DNA of 64,000 nucleotides from Serratia proteamaculans_D (GTDB lineage: Bacteria > Pseudomonadota > Gammaproteobacteria > Enterobacterales > Enterobacteriaceae), in assembly GCF_049959315.1 (NCBI RefSeq), contig NZ_CP188201.1; one strand, given 5' to 3'. This document shows positions 9,130 to 16,836 of this stretch, piece by piece. The notes beneath the pieces were generated by a model. It saw nothing but the letters and a program-made list of their open reading frames with translations, made no database searches and was not told the DNA's origin. Within the stretch, counting starts at the first letter, position 1. The number at the start of each line of letters is the position of its first letter. The translations under genes were made by a program, and so were the position numbers.

Positions 9130-9177
9130 TTGATAGCAGACAAAGTTCACTACTCACTTCTGAGTAATATCCACTCA
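9130..9177 (+). promoter_or_regulatory. FNR-type class II promoter of dmsABC
   Basis: TTGAT-AGCA-GACAA (9130-9143) matches the FNR consensus TTGAT-N4-ATCAA at 8 of 10 positions. A -10 hexamer TAATAT lies at 9165-9170, giving a predicted start near 9177. The FNR site is then centred about 40-41 bp upstream, the classic position for class II activation. E. coli dmsA is FNR-activated under anaerobiosis, so the geometry and gene function agree. The leader that follows (about 110 nt) contains AGGAGGG (9181) that could pair with CCTCCT (9219-9225). Confidence 0.65.
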
Positions 9178-9288
9178 TAGAGGAGGGTTTTTAAGCTCGC
9201 CAGCAGACATCGGATCTGCCTCCTCTGCTCGTCGCCTTGAATCAAGGCATGACGTTTATCAATACCAGGATAAAACGTGGAGTGAGTT

Positions 9289-11742
9289 ATGTCGGAAAAC
9301 AAAGCAAACCGTCAGGAGTCTGGGGGATTCAGCCGCCGCACGTTGGTTAAATCCAGCGGTATCGTCGGTCTGGCGCTGGCCGTCGGTGGCATTGCATTAC
9401 CATTTAGTCGCCGCGCGTTAGCGGAATCCATTAGTCTAAGTGTGTTGCAAGCCGCGCAGGACAAAGTGGTCTGGGGCGCCTGTTCGGTTAACTGTGGCAG
9501 TCGCTGCGCCTTGCGTTTACACGTCCGCGACGACGAAGTGTATTGGGTCGAAACCGATAACACCGGTCTGGATGAATACGGCGACCATCAGATAAGAGCC
9601 TGTTTACGCGGCCGCTCTATTCGTCGCCGCATGAATCATCCCGACCGCTTGAACTACCCAATGAAACGCGTCGGTAAGCGTGGCGAAGGCAAGTTCAAAC
9701 GTATCAGTTGGGACGAGGCTTATGATGCCATCGCCAACAACCTGAAACGCATTGTCGAGCAGTACGGCAACGAAGCGGTATATATCAATTACACCTCAGG
9801 CATTGTCGGCGGCAATATTACCCGCTCATCACCGAATGCCTCACTGGTCGCCCGTCTGATGAATTGCTATGGCGGCTACCTCAGCCAATACGGTACCTAT
9901 AGCACCGCGCAAATCGCCTGCGCCATGCCTTACACCTATGGCAGCAATGAAGGTAACAGCACGTCGGATATTGAAAACAGCAAACTGGTGGTGATGTTCG
10001 GTAACAACCCGGCCGAGACACGAATGAGCGGGGGTGGCATTACCTATTATCTGGAGCAGGCGCGCGAACGTTCCAATGCACGGATGATTGTTATCGACCC
10101 ACGTTATACCGATACCGCCGCCGGGCGTGAAGATGAGTGGATCCCGATTCGTCCAGGCACAGATGCGGCATTGGTGGCCGGACTGGCACATGTGTTGATC
10201 AGCGAAAATTTGGTCGATCAGCCGTTTCTGGATCGGTATTGCGTTGGCTATGACGAAAAAACCTTACCCGCCGACGCCCCGAAAAATGGCCACTACAAGG
10301 CTTACATCCTTGGGCTGGGTGAAGATGGCGTTGAAAAAACGCCGCAGTGGGCGGCGAAGATTACCGGTATTCCGGCAGAGCGAATTATCAAACTGGCGCG
10401 TGAAATCGGCAGCGCCAAACCGGCCTATATCTGCCAGGGCTGGGGGCCACAGCGGCAGGCCAATGGTGAACTGACCTCGCGGGCCATCGCCATGCTACCG
10501 ATTCTGACCGGCAATGTCGGCATTAATGGTGGCAACAGCGGCGCGCGTGAGTCGACTTATACCATTACCATTGAGCGGATGCCGGTATTGACCAACCCGG
10601 TCAAAGCGCAGATCTCCTGCTTTAGCTGGACCGATGCCATTGTACGGGGCCCGGAGATGACCGCCAGGCGTGATGGGGTGCGTGGCCAGGAAAAGTTGAA
10701 CGTGCCGATCAAGTTCATCTGGAACTATGCCGGTAACACCATCACCAATCAGCACTCTGATATCAATAAAACCCACGATATTTTGCAGGACGATTCTCAG
10801 TGCGAAATGATAGTGGTGCTGGAAAACTTTATGACCTCATCGGCGAAATATGCCGATATTCTGCTGCCGGACCTGATGACGGTCGAACAGGAAGATATTA
10901 TTCCTAACGACTACGCCGGGAACATGGGTTATCTGATCTTTATTCAACCGGCCACTGCCGCCAAGTTCGAACGCAAGGGCATTTATGAAGTGCTGAGTGA
11001 AGTGGCGCGCCGTTTAGGGCCAGAGGTACATCAGAAATTCACCGAAGGGCGTACCCAGGCGCAATGGCTGCAGCATTTATATGCCAAAATGCAGGCAAGG
11101 GATCCGCTGCTGCCGGGCTATGAAGAGTTGCGCAGCATGGGCGTTTACAAGCGCAAAGATCCCAATGGTCATTTTGTGGCTTACCAAAAGTTCCGCCAGG
11201 ATCCGGCAGCCAATCCATTAAAAACCCCCTCCGGCAAGATAGAAATCTATTCCAGCAGGCTGGCCGAGATCGCCAGCGACTGGCAACTGGAGAAAGACGA
11301 AACCATCAGCCCGTTACCGGTTTATGCCTCGACCTTTGAAGGTTGGGACGATCCGCTGCGTAAAACCTATCCGCTGCAAATGTTTGGTTTCCACTACAAG
11401 GCTCGCACCCACTCCTCGTACGGCAATATCGATGTTCTGCAGGCGGCTTGTCGCCAGGAGGTGTGGATCAATCCATTGGATGCTCACTCTCGAGGCATCG
11501 TCGCCGGCGATCAGGTGCGAGTATTCAATGGACGTGGTGAAGTCCGTGTCGAAGCCAGGGTGACGCCGCGCATCATGCCGGGTGTGGTGGCTATGGGGCA
11601 GGGAGCCTGGCATCAGGCCGATATGAGTGGCGATCGGGTTGACCACGGCGCCTGCATGAATACCCTGACCACCCACCGGCCTTCGCCGTTGGCCAAGGGG
11701 AATCCGCAGCATACCAATCTGATCCAAATCGAAAAGGTATAA
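9289..11742 (+). CDS. dmsA: Anaerobic dimethyl sulfoxide reductase catalytic subunit DmsA
   Basis: DmsA is a molybdopterin-bis-guanine-dinucleotide enzyme that reduces DMSO and related S- and N-oxides as terminal electron acceptor. The 817 residues match E. coli DmsA (about 814). A Tat signal with SRRTLVK at residues 15-21 and the hydrophobic stretch GIVGLALAVGGIAL directs folded export. After the signal, CSVNCGSRC with a downstream cysteine (ACLRGRS) forms the FS0 [4Fe-4S] site. The signature INYTSGIVGG and the C-terminal molybdopterin-binding part follow. GGAG precedes the ATG. It heads the operon dmsABC and depends on the DmsD chaperone encoded downstream. Confidence 0.96.
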   Translation: MSENKANRQESGGFSRRTLVKSSGIVGLALAVGGIALPFSRRALAESISLSVLQAAQDKVVWGACSVNCGSRCALRLHVRDDEVYWVETDNTGLDEYGDHQIRACLRGRSIRRRMNHPDRLNYPMKRVGKRGEGKFKRISWDEAYDAIANNLKRIVEQYGNEAVYINYTSGIVGGNITRSSPNASLVARLMNCYGGYLSQYGTYSTAQIACAMPYTYGSNEGNSTSDIENSKLVVMFGNNPAETRMSGGGITYYLEQARERSNARMIVIDPRYTDTAAGREDEWIPIRPGTDAALVAGLAHVLISENLVDQPFLDRYCVGYDEKTLPADAPKNGHYKAYILGLGEDGVEKTPQWAAKITGIPAERIIKLAREIGSAKPAYICQGWGPQRQANGELTSRAIAMLPILTGNVGINGGNSGARESTYTITIERMPVLTNPVKAQISCFSWTDAIVRGPEMTARRDGVRGQEKLNVPIKFIWNYAGNTITNQHSDINKTHDILQDDSQCEMIVVLENFMTSSAKYADILLPDLMTVEQEDIIPNDYAGNMGYLIFIQPATAAKFERKGIYEVLSEVARRLGPEVHQKFTEGRTQAQWLQHLYAKMQARDPLLPGYEELRSMGVYKRKDPNGHFVAYQKFRQDPAANPLKTPSGKIEIYSSRLAEIASDWQLEKDETISPLPVYASTFEGWDDPLRKTYPLQMFGFHYKARTHSSYGNIDVLQAACRQEVWINPLDAHSRGIVAGDQVRVFNGRGEVRVEARVTPRIMPGVVAMGQGAWHQADMSGDRVDHGACMNTLTTHRPSPLAKGNPQHTNLIQIEKV

Positions 11743-11752
11743 GGGGTAGCCA

Positions 11753-12370
11753 ATGACTCAGCAATATGGATTCTTTATCGATTCAAGTCGTTGCACCGGC
11801 TGCAAAACCTGCGAACTGGCCTGCAAAGACTATAAAAACCTGACGCCGGACGTCAGCTTCCGCCGCGTCTATGAATATGCCGGAGGGGATTGGCAACAGG
11901 ATGGCGAAGGCTGGCAACAAAACGTGTTTGCCTATTACTTGTCGATCGCCTGCAACCATTGTGAAGATCCTGCCTGCACCAAAGTGTGCCCGACCGGCGC
12001 GATGCATAAGCGGGGGGACGGCTTTGTGGTGGTAAATGAAGAAGTGTGCATCGGTTGCCGCTATTGCCACATGGCCTGTCCGTACGGCGCGCCACAATAC
12101 AACGCGGCCAAAGGGCACATGACCAAATGCGATGGTTGCCATGAAAGGGTGGCGGAGGGCAACAAGCCCATCTGCGTGGAGTCCTGTCCGCTGCGGGCAC
12201 TGGACTTTGGCCCCATCGAACAATTACGGCAGCAGCACGGCACCCTGGCCCAGGTGGCTCCGCTGCCGGCGGCGCATTTTACCCGGCCCAGCATAGTGCT
12301 GAAACCCAATGCCAATAGCCGGCCATGTGGCGATACCACGGGCTATTTGGCCAATCCGAAGGAGGTTTAA
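11753..12370 (+). CDS. dmsB: DMSO reductase electron-transfer subunit DmsB
   Basis: This 205-residue ferredoxin-like protein carries four [4Fe-4S] clusters that pass electrons from DmsC to DmsA. All four cysteine groups are visible: CTGCKTCELAC, CNHCEDPACTKVCP, CIGCRYCHMACP and CDGCHERVAEGNKPICVESCP. There is no signal peptide, as expected, because it is exported by hitch-hiking on the Tat signal of DmsA. It starts 10 bp after the dmsA stop, within the operon. Confidence 0.97.
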   Translation: MTQQYGFFIDSSRCTGCKTCELACKDYKNLTPDVSFRRVYEYAGGDWQQDGEGWQQNVFAYYLSIACNHCEDPACTKVCPTGAMHKRGDGFVVVNEEVCIGCRYCHMACPYGAPQYNAAKGHMTKCDGCHERVAEGNKPICVESCPLRALDFGPIEQLRQQHGTLAQVAPLPAAHFTRPSIVLKPNANSRPCGDTTGYLANPKEV

Positions 12371-12371
12371 T

Positions 12372-13232
12372 ATGGGCATGGGATGGCATGAATGGCCGCT
12401 GATGCTGTTTACCGTATTGGGGCAATCAGTGGTGGGAGCGACCATCGTTATGGCGGGGGCGGTGATCGGTGGCAATCTGAATGAGCAGCAGGGCCGGGCG
12501 GTTCATCGCTCAATGTTCTTTTTGTGGTTGCTGATGGGCATCGCTTTTGTCGCTTCTACACTACACCTGGGGTCACCGTTACGCGCGTTCAACTCGTTAA
12601 ACCGCGTTGGCGCTTCGTCGTTGAGCAACGAAATTGCCAGTGGCGCGTTGTTCTTTGCCGTCGGGGGTTTTTATTGGCTGCTGGCGATACTGGGCAGAAT
12701 GCCACCGGCGTTGGGTAAAGTGTGGCTGTGGGTGACCATGGTGCTGGGCGTGGTCTTTGTTTACGCCATGACGCGGGTGTATCAAATCGATACTGTGCCA
12801 ACCTGGCATAACGGTTACACTACGCTGAACTTTTTCCTGACGACGCTGATCGGCGGGCCGTTGCTGGGCGTTTTACTGCTGCGTGCGGCTGGATTAGCGG
12901 TATCAGCCCGCTATTCACTGGCTATTCTTAGCGTGGTGGCACTGTTGGCCAGCCTGTGCGCAGTGATGATGCAAGGCTATGAGTTGGCCAGTATCAATAG
13001 CTCGGTACAGCAGGCCTCCACGCTGATCCCGCAATACGGCCAGCTAATGGTTGGGCGGCTGGTGTTGGTGGTGTCAGGTTTAGGCTGTTGGATTTGCCCA
13101 CTGTTGCGCCGGGGTAACGCGAGCGTAATGGGAATGGGTTTAGGTTTGATTTTGGTTATCGCCGGTGAGTTGGTTGGCCGTGGTGTGTTCTACGGCCTGC
13201 ATATGACCGTTGGCATGGCGGTAGCCGGTTAA
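12372..13232 (+). CDS. dmsC: DMSO reductase membrane anchor DmsC
   Basis: DmsC is the integral membrane subunit that anchors DmsAB and oxidises menaquinol. From ATG 12372 it is 286 residues (E. coli 287). The N-terminus MGMGWHEWPLMLFTVLGQ aligns with the family, so an upstream in-frame start at 12309 inside dmsB is rejected. GGAGG overlaps the end of dmsB. About eight hydrophobic segments are visible, and the conserved LHLGSPLRAFNSLNRVGAS loop and the C-terminal GELVGRGVFYGLHMTVGMAV are intact. Confidence 0.96.
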   Translation: MGMGWHEWPLMLFTVLGQSVVGATIVMAGAVIGGNLNEQQGRAVHRSMFFLWLLMGIAFVASTLHLGSPLRAFNSLNRVGASSLSNEIASGALFFAVGGFYWLLAILGRMPPALGKVWLWVTMVLGVVFVYAMTRVYQIDTVPTWHNGYTTLNFFLTTLIGGPLLGVLLLRAAGLAVSARYSLAILSVVALLASLCAVMMQGYELASINSSVQQASTLIPQYGQLMVGRLVLVVSGLGCWICPLLRRGNASVMGMGLGLILVIAGELVGRGVFYGLHMTVGMAVAG

Positions 13233-13243
13233 TATTGTAGTCA

Positions 13244-13261
13244 GGCACAGTTCGCTGTGCC
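13244..13261 (+). other. UUCG-tetraloop hairpin between dmsC and dmsD
   Basis: GGCACAG-TTCG-CTGTGCC is a perfect 7-bp stem closed by the very stable UUCG tetraloop, 11 bp after dmsC. No T-run follows, so it is more likely an mRNA-stability or processing element protecting dmsABC than a terminator. Confidence 0.6.
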
Positions 13262-13281
13262 CTTAACAGGATCCTTGATTT

Positions 13282-13899
13282 ATGACGCTTGAAAATATCG
13301 CTTTAACCGGCCGGGTGCTGGGTGTGTTGTTGTATGCACCGCCAGAAAGTGAAGACGGCCAACAGCTGTTGGCAACCTTGTCTGAATCTGAGTGGGTCAA
13401 AGAGTGGCCGTATGGCGACGCCGAGCAGTTGCAGACAGCGGCAGCGCTGATCGCCACCGGCATTGAAGATGAACAGGAAGAGTCGTTGGCAGAGGCTTAC
13501 CAACGTCTGTTTGTCGGGCCAGACACCTTACCGGCTCCTTTATGGGGTTCGGTGTATCTGGACAAAGAGAACGTGCTGTTTGGCAATTCCACTTTGCGCC
13601 TGCGCAGGTGGTTGCGTTCCAATGGTATCGATGCGCAACACGATCGCAACGAGCCGGAAGATCACATCGGCACCTTGTTGATGATGGTGGCATGGTTAGC
13701 CGAAGAGCGTCAGGGTGGGTTGGTGGAACAATTGCTGACCAAACATTTGCTGCCTTGGGCACCGCGCTATCTGGAACTGCTGCAGGCGAATGCGCAACAT
13801 CCTTTCTATCAGGGACTGGCGCAATTGGCGCAGATCACTCTGAGCGCCTGGGCTGCCGAATGCTCTGCTGAAGTTGAAACTTTAGAGCTGCATTTCTGA
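13282..13899 (+). CDS. dmsD: Tat proofreading chaperone DmsD
   Basis: DmsD binds the twin-arginine signal of DmsA and holds it until the molybdenum cofactor is inserted. The 205-residue all-helical protein belongs to the TorD/DmsD family. Conserved segments include YQRLFVGP, PLWGSVYLDKENVLFG, the family hallmark EPEDHIGTLLMMVAWLAE, LLPWAPRYLELL and the histidine-containing HPFYQGLA. In E. coli dmsD lies elsewhere (with ynfE-ynfH). Here it sits directly behind dmsABC, which fits its role. Confidence 0.93.
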   Translation: MTLENIALTGRVLGVLLYAPPESEDGQQLLATLSESEWVKEWPYGDAEQLQTAAALIATGIEDEQEESLAEAYQRLFVGPDTLPAPLWGSVYLDKENVLFGNSTLRLRRWLRSNGIDAQHDRNEPEDHIGTLLMMVAWLAEERQGGLVEQLLTKHLLPWAPRYLELLQANAQHPFYQGLAQLAQITLSAWAAECSAEVETLELHF

Positions 13900-13905
13900 T
13901 ACCAA

Positions 13906-13940
13906 GGAACGGCCGCCAAAGCAGGCGGCCGTTCCTGGTT
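13906..13940 (+). terminator. dmsD terminator-like hairpin
   Basis: GGAACGGCCGCC (13906-13917) pairs perfectly with GGCGGCCGTTCC (13924-13935) around a 6-nt loop, starting 7 bp after the dmsD stop. A proper U-tract is missing (TGGTTGAC follows), so it may be a Rho-assisted stop. It marks the left boundary of the conserved backbone before the accessory cluster. Confidence 0.6.
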
Positions 13941-14059
13941 GACCCTCCGCATGTACTCATAAAAGGGCTGGTTATCGCCAGTGCTTCCCCCTCTGTCACA
14001 TCAATCCCTTTCTCTAATGTTTAACTTTAATGAATTATTAAAGCAATCTTAACATTCCA

Positions 14060-14088
14060 TTGACATGCTTTATCGATGGGTGTAGTTT
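14060..14088 (+). promoter_or_regulatory. Candidate promoter of the accessory cluster
   Basis: A perfect -35 TTGACA (14060-14065) is followed, after 17 bp, by TAGTTT (14083-14088), a poor -10. The predicted start is near 14095, giving a leader of about 100 nt before the first gene. The region 14000-14195 is AT-rich and has no gene. Confidence 0.4.
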
Positions 14089-14109
14089 TTTTTGCGGATT
14101 ATATGAGTA

Positions 14110-14176
14110 AAAGCTTCTTGGCATCGTTCTTAAGCTTTGCTGTACAAGGATTGTAAAATCACCTTAGTGGTTTTTT
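14110..14176 (+). promoter_or_regulatory. Leader hairpin plus terminator-like stem ahead of the cluster (possible attenuator)
   Basis: AAAGCTT (14110-14116) can pair with AAGCTTT (14132-14138). Downstream, AAAATCAC (14155-14162) pairs with GTGGTTTT (14167-14174; one G-U) around CTTA, and the T-run extends to 14176. The second structure looks like an intrinsic terminator, yet it ends only about 20 nt before the first start codon and downstream of the candidate promoter. That layout fits attenuation. No known riboswitch class was recognised. Confidence 0.4.
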
Positions 14177-14195
14177 AATGCGCAGGTTACACATT

Positions 14196-14654
14196 ATGAT
14201 TGGCAATTTTAAAAATATTTTTATCGCTATTCTTAGCGGTTTTTTTCTTACCTTAATGTTTCAAGCCAACAGCGCTCTGTCTGAACAAACCTCTTCTGTC
14301 GTCGCCTCTTGGGTGGCTCACGGTATTGGCATGTTGAGTTCATTGTTGCTTATTTTATTATTTGTTAAAAAAAATCCTCAGGACTCGAATAATAAACCAC
14401 AGAAACGATCCTGGTGGCTCTACCTTGGTGGCATTCCCGGAGCCTTTACCGTCATTTTGGCGACATTGGCAATTAACGGTGGCATTCCTCTCTCCAGCAC
14501 AATTTCTCTTGGCCTGGTTGGGCAATTATTATTCGGTTTTGTCTCAGATCACTTTGGTTTATTCGGCTCACAAAAACGAAAAATGACACGTAGTAGCCTG
14601 TATATCTCTGCTCTGATTATTTCCGGCTGTTTTCTTATTATCTATAGCCTTTAG
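14196..14654 (+). CDS. YdcZ-type (DUF606) small DMT transporter subunit 1
   Basis: This 152-residue membrane protein (158 if the ATG at 14178 is used) has four to five hydrophobic helices. It resembles the DUF606/YdcZ branch of the drug/metabolite transporter superfamily, in which each protein is a half-size carrier and two may pair. Family-type features are the start FKNIFIAILSGFFLTLMFQAN, the central YLGGIPGAFTVI and SLGLVGQLLFGFVSDHFG. The start at 14196 is preferred because 14178 sits in the T-run of the upstream hairpin; the ribosome site is weak for both. Codon use is clearly AT-rich compared with dms. With the next gene it is a plausible exporter, the counterpart of MinT. Substrate unknown. 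Confidence 0.7.
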   Translation: MIGNFKNIFIAILSGFFLTLMFQANSALSEQTSSVVASWVAHGIGMLSSLLLILLFVKKNPQDSNNKPQKRSWWLYLGGIPGAFTVILATLAINGGIPLSSTISLGLVGQLLFGFVSDHFGLFGSQKRKMTRSSLYISALIISGCFLIIYSL

Positions 14655-14665
14655 GGAGCGATGAC

Positions 14666-15109
14666 GTGGATACGCTTATTTTTATTGCCCTGTTAAACGG
14701 GATGATTATTAGCTCTGCCAGGGTGATTAATGGTCAGTTGAGCGCCTCTATTGGCGCCTTCCGCACCTCCTTATGGAATCACTCGGTGGGTTTCTTATTT
14801 CTGACCCTGCTGGTGGCGGCGTTTTATTGGCAACAGCTGGGGCAGTTTCATTGGGCGCAGGTTCCGGCATACGCCTGGGTTGGTGGCGGGTGTGGCGCAC
14901 TGTTCGTGGCAACCAGCAGCTACGTGTTCCCCAAAATGGGGGCACTGAATACTTCGGTATTAATTATTGGCGGTCAGATGTTCTCGGCCGTGCTGTTTGA
15001 TGTGATTAATCAAGGTGGGCGCAGTCATCTCATTCAGCTATTGGGAGTGGCGCTGATCACCATTGGGATCATCCTATCGACACTCGAGAAATATCATCAT
15101 GATAAATGA
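14666..15109 (+). CDS. YdcZ-type (DUF606) small DMT transporter subunit 2
   Basis: This 147-residue membrane protein belongs to the same DUF606 family, with about five hydrophobic helices. It has a GTG start at 14666 with AGGGAG 7 nt upstream. Visible family features are ALLNGMIISSARVINGQLSA, the central YAWVGGGCGALFVATSSY and LIIGGQMFSAVLFD. The gene starts 11 bp after subunit 1 and overlaps the following DUF4243 gene by 11 bp, so all three are translationally linked. A pair of half-size carriers next to an antibiotic-type pathway suggests efflux of the product. This is inference; the family's substrates are poorly known. Confidence 0.72.
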   Translation: MDTLIFIALLNGMIISSARVINGQLSASIGAFRTSLWNHSVGFLFLTLLVAAFYWQQLGQFHWAQVPAYAWVGGGCGALFVATSSYVFPKMGALNTSVLIIGGQMFSAVLFDVINQGGRSHLIQLLGVALITIGIILSTLEKYHHDK

Positions 15110-16280
15110 ACTGTTAGATGATCAGCGGTACGACATAGAGTTTAACGGGCATCTCACCAATCATGTTAAACATGCCGTTATCGCCTTGGCTGGGTTGGGC
15201 GTGCCGGATGAACGTATCCTTTGGTATTGCCGCCGCTATGCCGCCATGACGCCTTACGGCATGGGGTTGGAACCGCCAAGAAAAGCCAGGTATCAGATTG
15301 ACGAAGCGAACTGGCGTAGCCTGCTGGGCAGGCGCAGCAGCTTCAGTGCCTATTGCGACTTTTTCCGGCAGCAGATACGCGAGCGGGGTCGTGAACCGGT
15401 GCTCGCCAGCTACCTGCCGGAGTTGATCGACGGTTGGGTGGGCTCGCTGACGCACGGCACCATTCATTTGGGCTGGGCATTGCTGGCCGAGCATGAAGGA
15501 ATGATCGTCGAAGGCCTGGCCTATATGGCTTATTCGTACGTTCCCTGTCATCACCGTCGCTCCCGCTACGACCCACATCTTGAGGAGCCAACGGCCTTTG
15601 ACTCGGTGCTACGTTTGGCGAACTGCTGGCAGCAACGACGGGAAGAGATGTTGGCCTGGCAGAGCGCAGTGATTGAAACGCCAGCTGAGGAAATCACCGC
15701 GCGTATCCATCCTGAATTACAGCGCTCCGGTCTGCAATATCGTATTGCCTGTGTGTTGCATCAGGGGCATGAGGAAATTTATCGCCAGCCGGAGTGGCTG
15801 ACGCAACAGAGCCTCGAGCAGACCTGGGCGCAGCTCTATCAGACGGTCACATTAATCTACCTGACCACTCCGGGGAATTTTCTGCTGCTGCACTTGTTGA
15901 CGTCTTTGTTGGCCATGGAACAAATCGCCGGGCATTTACCTGAGCAAGAGGCGCGCGAGGTGCTTTGCAGCTACTGGGTCGGGATGCAGTGCATGTTGTT
16001 TGCTACCGATAGTTTGGCTCACCCCGATAAGTTACAATCTCTCCAGCATCTTTATGCCGATGAATATGACGATATCCGCGATCCGTTATGGGAACGCGAG
16101 TGGCGGCAGCTCACCGCGCGAGCCGTGGAGGAGGAAGAGGAGCATAACCCAAAACTGGTTTATGTGATGAAACTGCTGTGGTTGCGTACCAAATGCACCT
16201 TGTATCGCGCCACCGCACATCAGTTCACCACAACTCCCCAATTGCCGCCGTCGTTTGAACATGCACCTAACCTGGAGTGA
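15099..16280 (+). CDS. DUF4243 / questin-oxidase-like protein
   Basis: This 393-residue protein starts at ATG 15099, inside the end of the preceding transporter gene. An earlier in-frame start at 15063 would overlap more and is not supported. It resembles the DUF4243 (Questin_oxidase-like) family. The N-terminal NHVKHAVIALAGLGVPDERI (N21-H22) and the histidine-rich GWVGSLTHGTIHLGWAL, CHHRRSR and LLLHLLTSLLA segments are typical. Family members in fungi are Baeyer-Villiger-type oxidases. In the Streptomyces minimycin cluster I recall a DUF4243 region fused to the phosphatase MinC; here it stands alone. A plausible role is oxidative tailoring toward the oxazine ring, but no catalytic residue is established. 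Confidence 0.75.
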   Translation: MINELLDDQRYDIEFNGHLTNHVKHAVIALAGLGVPDERILWYCRRYAAMTPYGMGLEPPRKARYQIDEANWRSLLGRRSSFSAYCDFFRQQIRERGREPVLASYLPELIDGWVGSLTHGTIHLGWALLAEHEGMIVEGLAYMAYSYVPCHHRRSRYDPHLEEPTAFDSVLRLANCWQQRREEMLAWQSAVIETPAEEITARIHPELQRSGLQYRIACVLHQGHEEIYRQPEWLTQQSLEQTWAQLYQTVTLIYLTTPGNFLLLHLLTSLLAMEQIAGHLPEQEAREVLCSYWVGMQCMLFATDSLAHPDKLQSLQHLYADEYDDIRDPLWEREWRQLTARAVEEEEEHNPKLVYVMKLLWLRTKCTLYRATAHQFTTTPQLPPSFEHAPNLE

Positions 16281-16292
16281 GAGGTCAACAGA

Positions 16293-16709
16293 GTGAATAA
16301 CAATCCTGCTGCAAAGTTCATTGATAAATTAGGCTGGGTTTATATCCAGGATAAAAAAGTCCTGATGGCTCGTTCGTATAACAAGACGACGTTTTATATT
16401 CCCGGCGGCAAACGGGAAGCCGGAGAGAACGATCGAGAAGCTCTGACCCGAGAAATTAAAGAAGAACTTTCCGTCGACTTAATTAATGACAGTATTATTT
16501 CACTGGGCGAATTCCATGGACAGGCCGACGGTAAACCGGCAGGCGTGATGGTGAAGATACATTGTTTTTCTGCCGACTTTAGTGGCGAAGTAAAAGCCAG
16601 TGCCGAAATAGAAGAAATATCCTGGTTGACCCATGCGGACAGCCATCGTTGTTCTGCCGTTGCAGTAAAAGTATTGGACGCGTTAAAGGAAATGCATCTT
16701 ATCGACTAA
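16293..16709 (+). CDS. NUDIX hydrolase in the C-nucleoside cluster
   Basis: This 138-residue NUDIX-fold protein starts at GTG 16293, 12 bp after the DUF4243 gene. The NUDIX box reads GKREAGENDREALTREIKEE followed by LSV. It matches G-x5-E-x7-REUxEE, with Ser replacing the usual Gly near the end; the metal-binding glutamates are present. NUDIX enzymes hydrolyse nucleoside diphosphate derivatives. Next to a C-nucleoside pathway, a reasonable inference is that it destroys toxic analogue di- or triphosphates, or trims a pathway nucleotide. The gene is AT-rich. No NUDIX gene belongs to the five-gene min set I recall, so its place here is noteworthy. Confidence 0.85.
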   Translation: MNNNPAAKFIDKLGWVYIQDKKVLMARSYNKTTFYIPGGKREAGENDREALTREIKEELSVDLINDSIISLGEFHGQADGKPAGVMVKIHCFSADFSGEVKASAEIEEISWLTHADSHRCSAVAVKVLDALKEMHLID

Positions 16710-16771
16710 TTATTACCTGTTGATATTGATAAGTTACAGACTGACTTTTATTTTTAATCGATATAAGCCTT

Positions 16772-16795
16772 CCTTTCACCCAACCCGGTGAAGGG
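16772..16795 (+). other. Hairpin in the gap before the phosphoribosyltransferase gene
   Basis: CCTTTCACC (16772-16780) pairs with GGTGAAGGG (16787-16795), 9 bp with one G-U, around a 6-nt loop. It lies in the AT-rich 127-bp gap between the NUDIX and phosphoribosyltransferase genes and is not followed by a T-run. It may be a processing or weak termination element. Confidence 0.45.
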
Positions 16796-16836
16796 CGGTG
16801 CTTATGTATCTATTACTCTGTTAAAAGAACAAGGTT

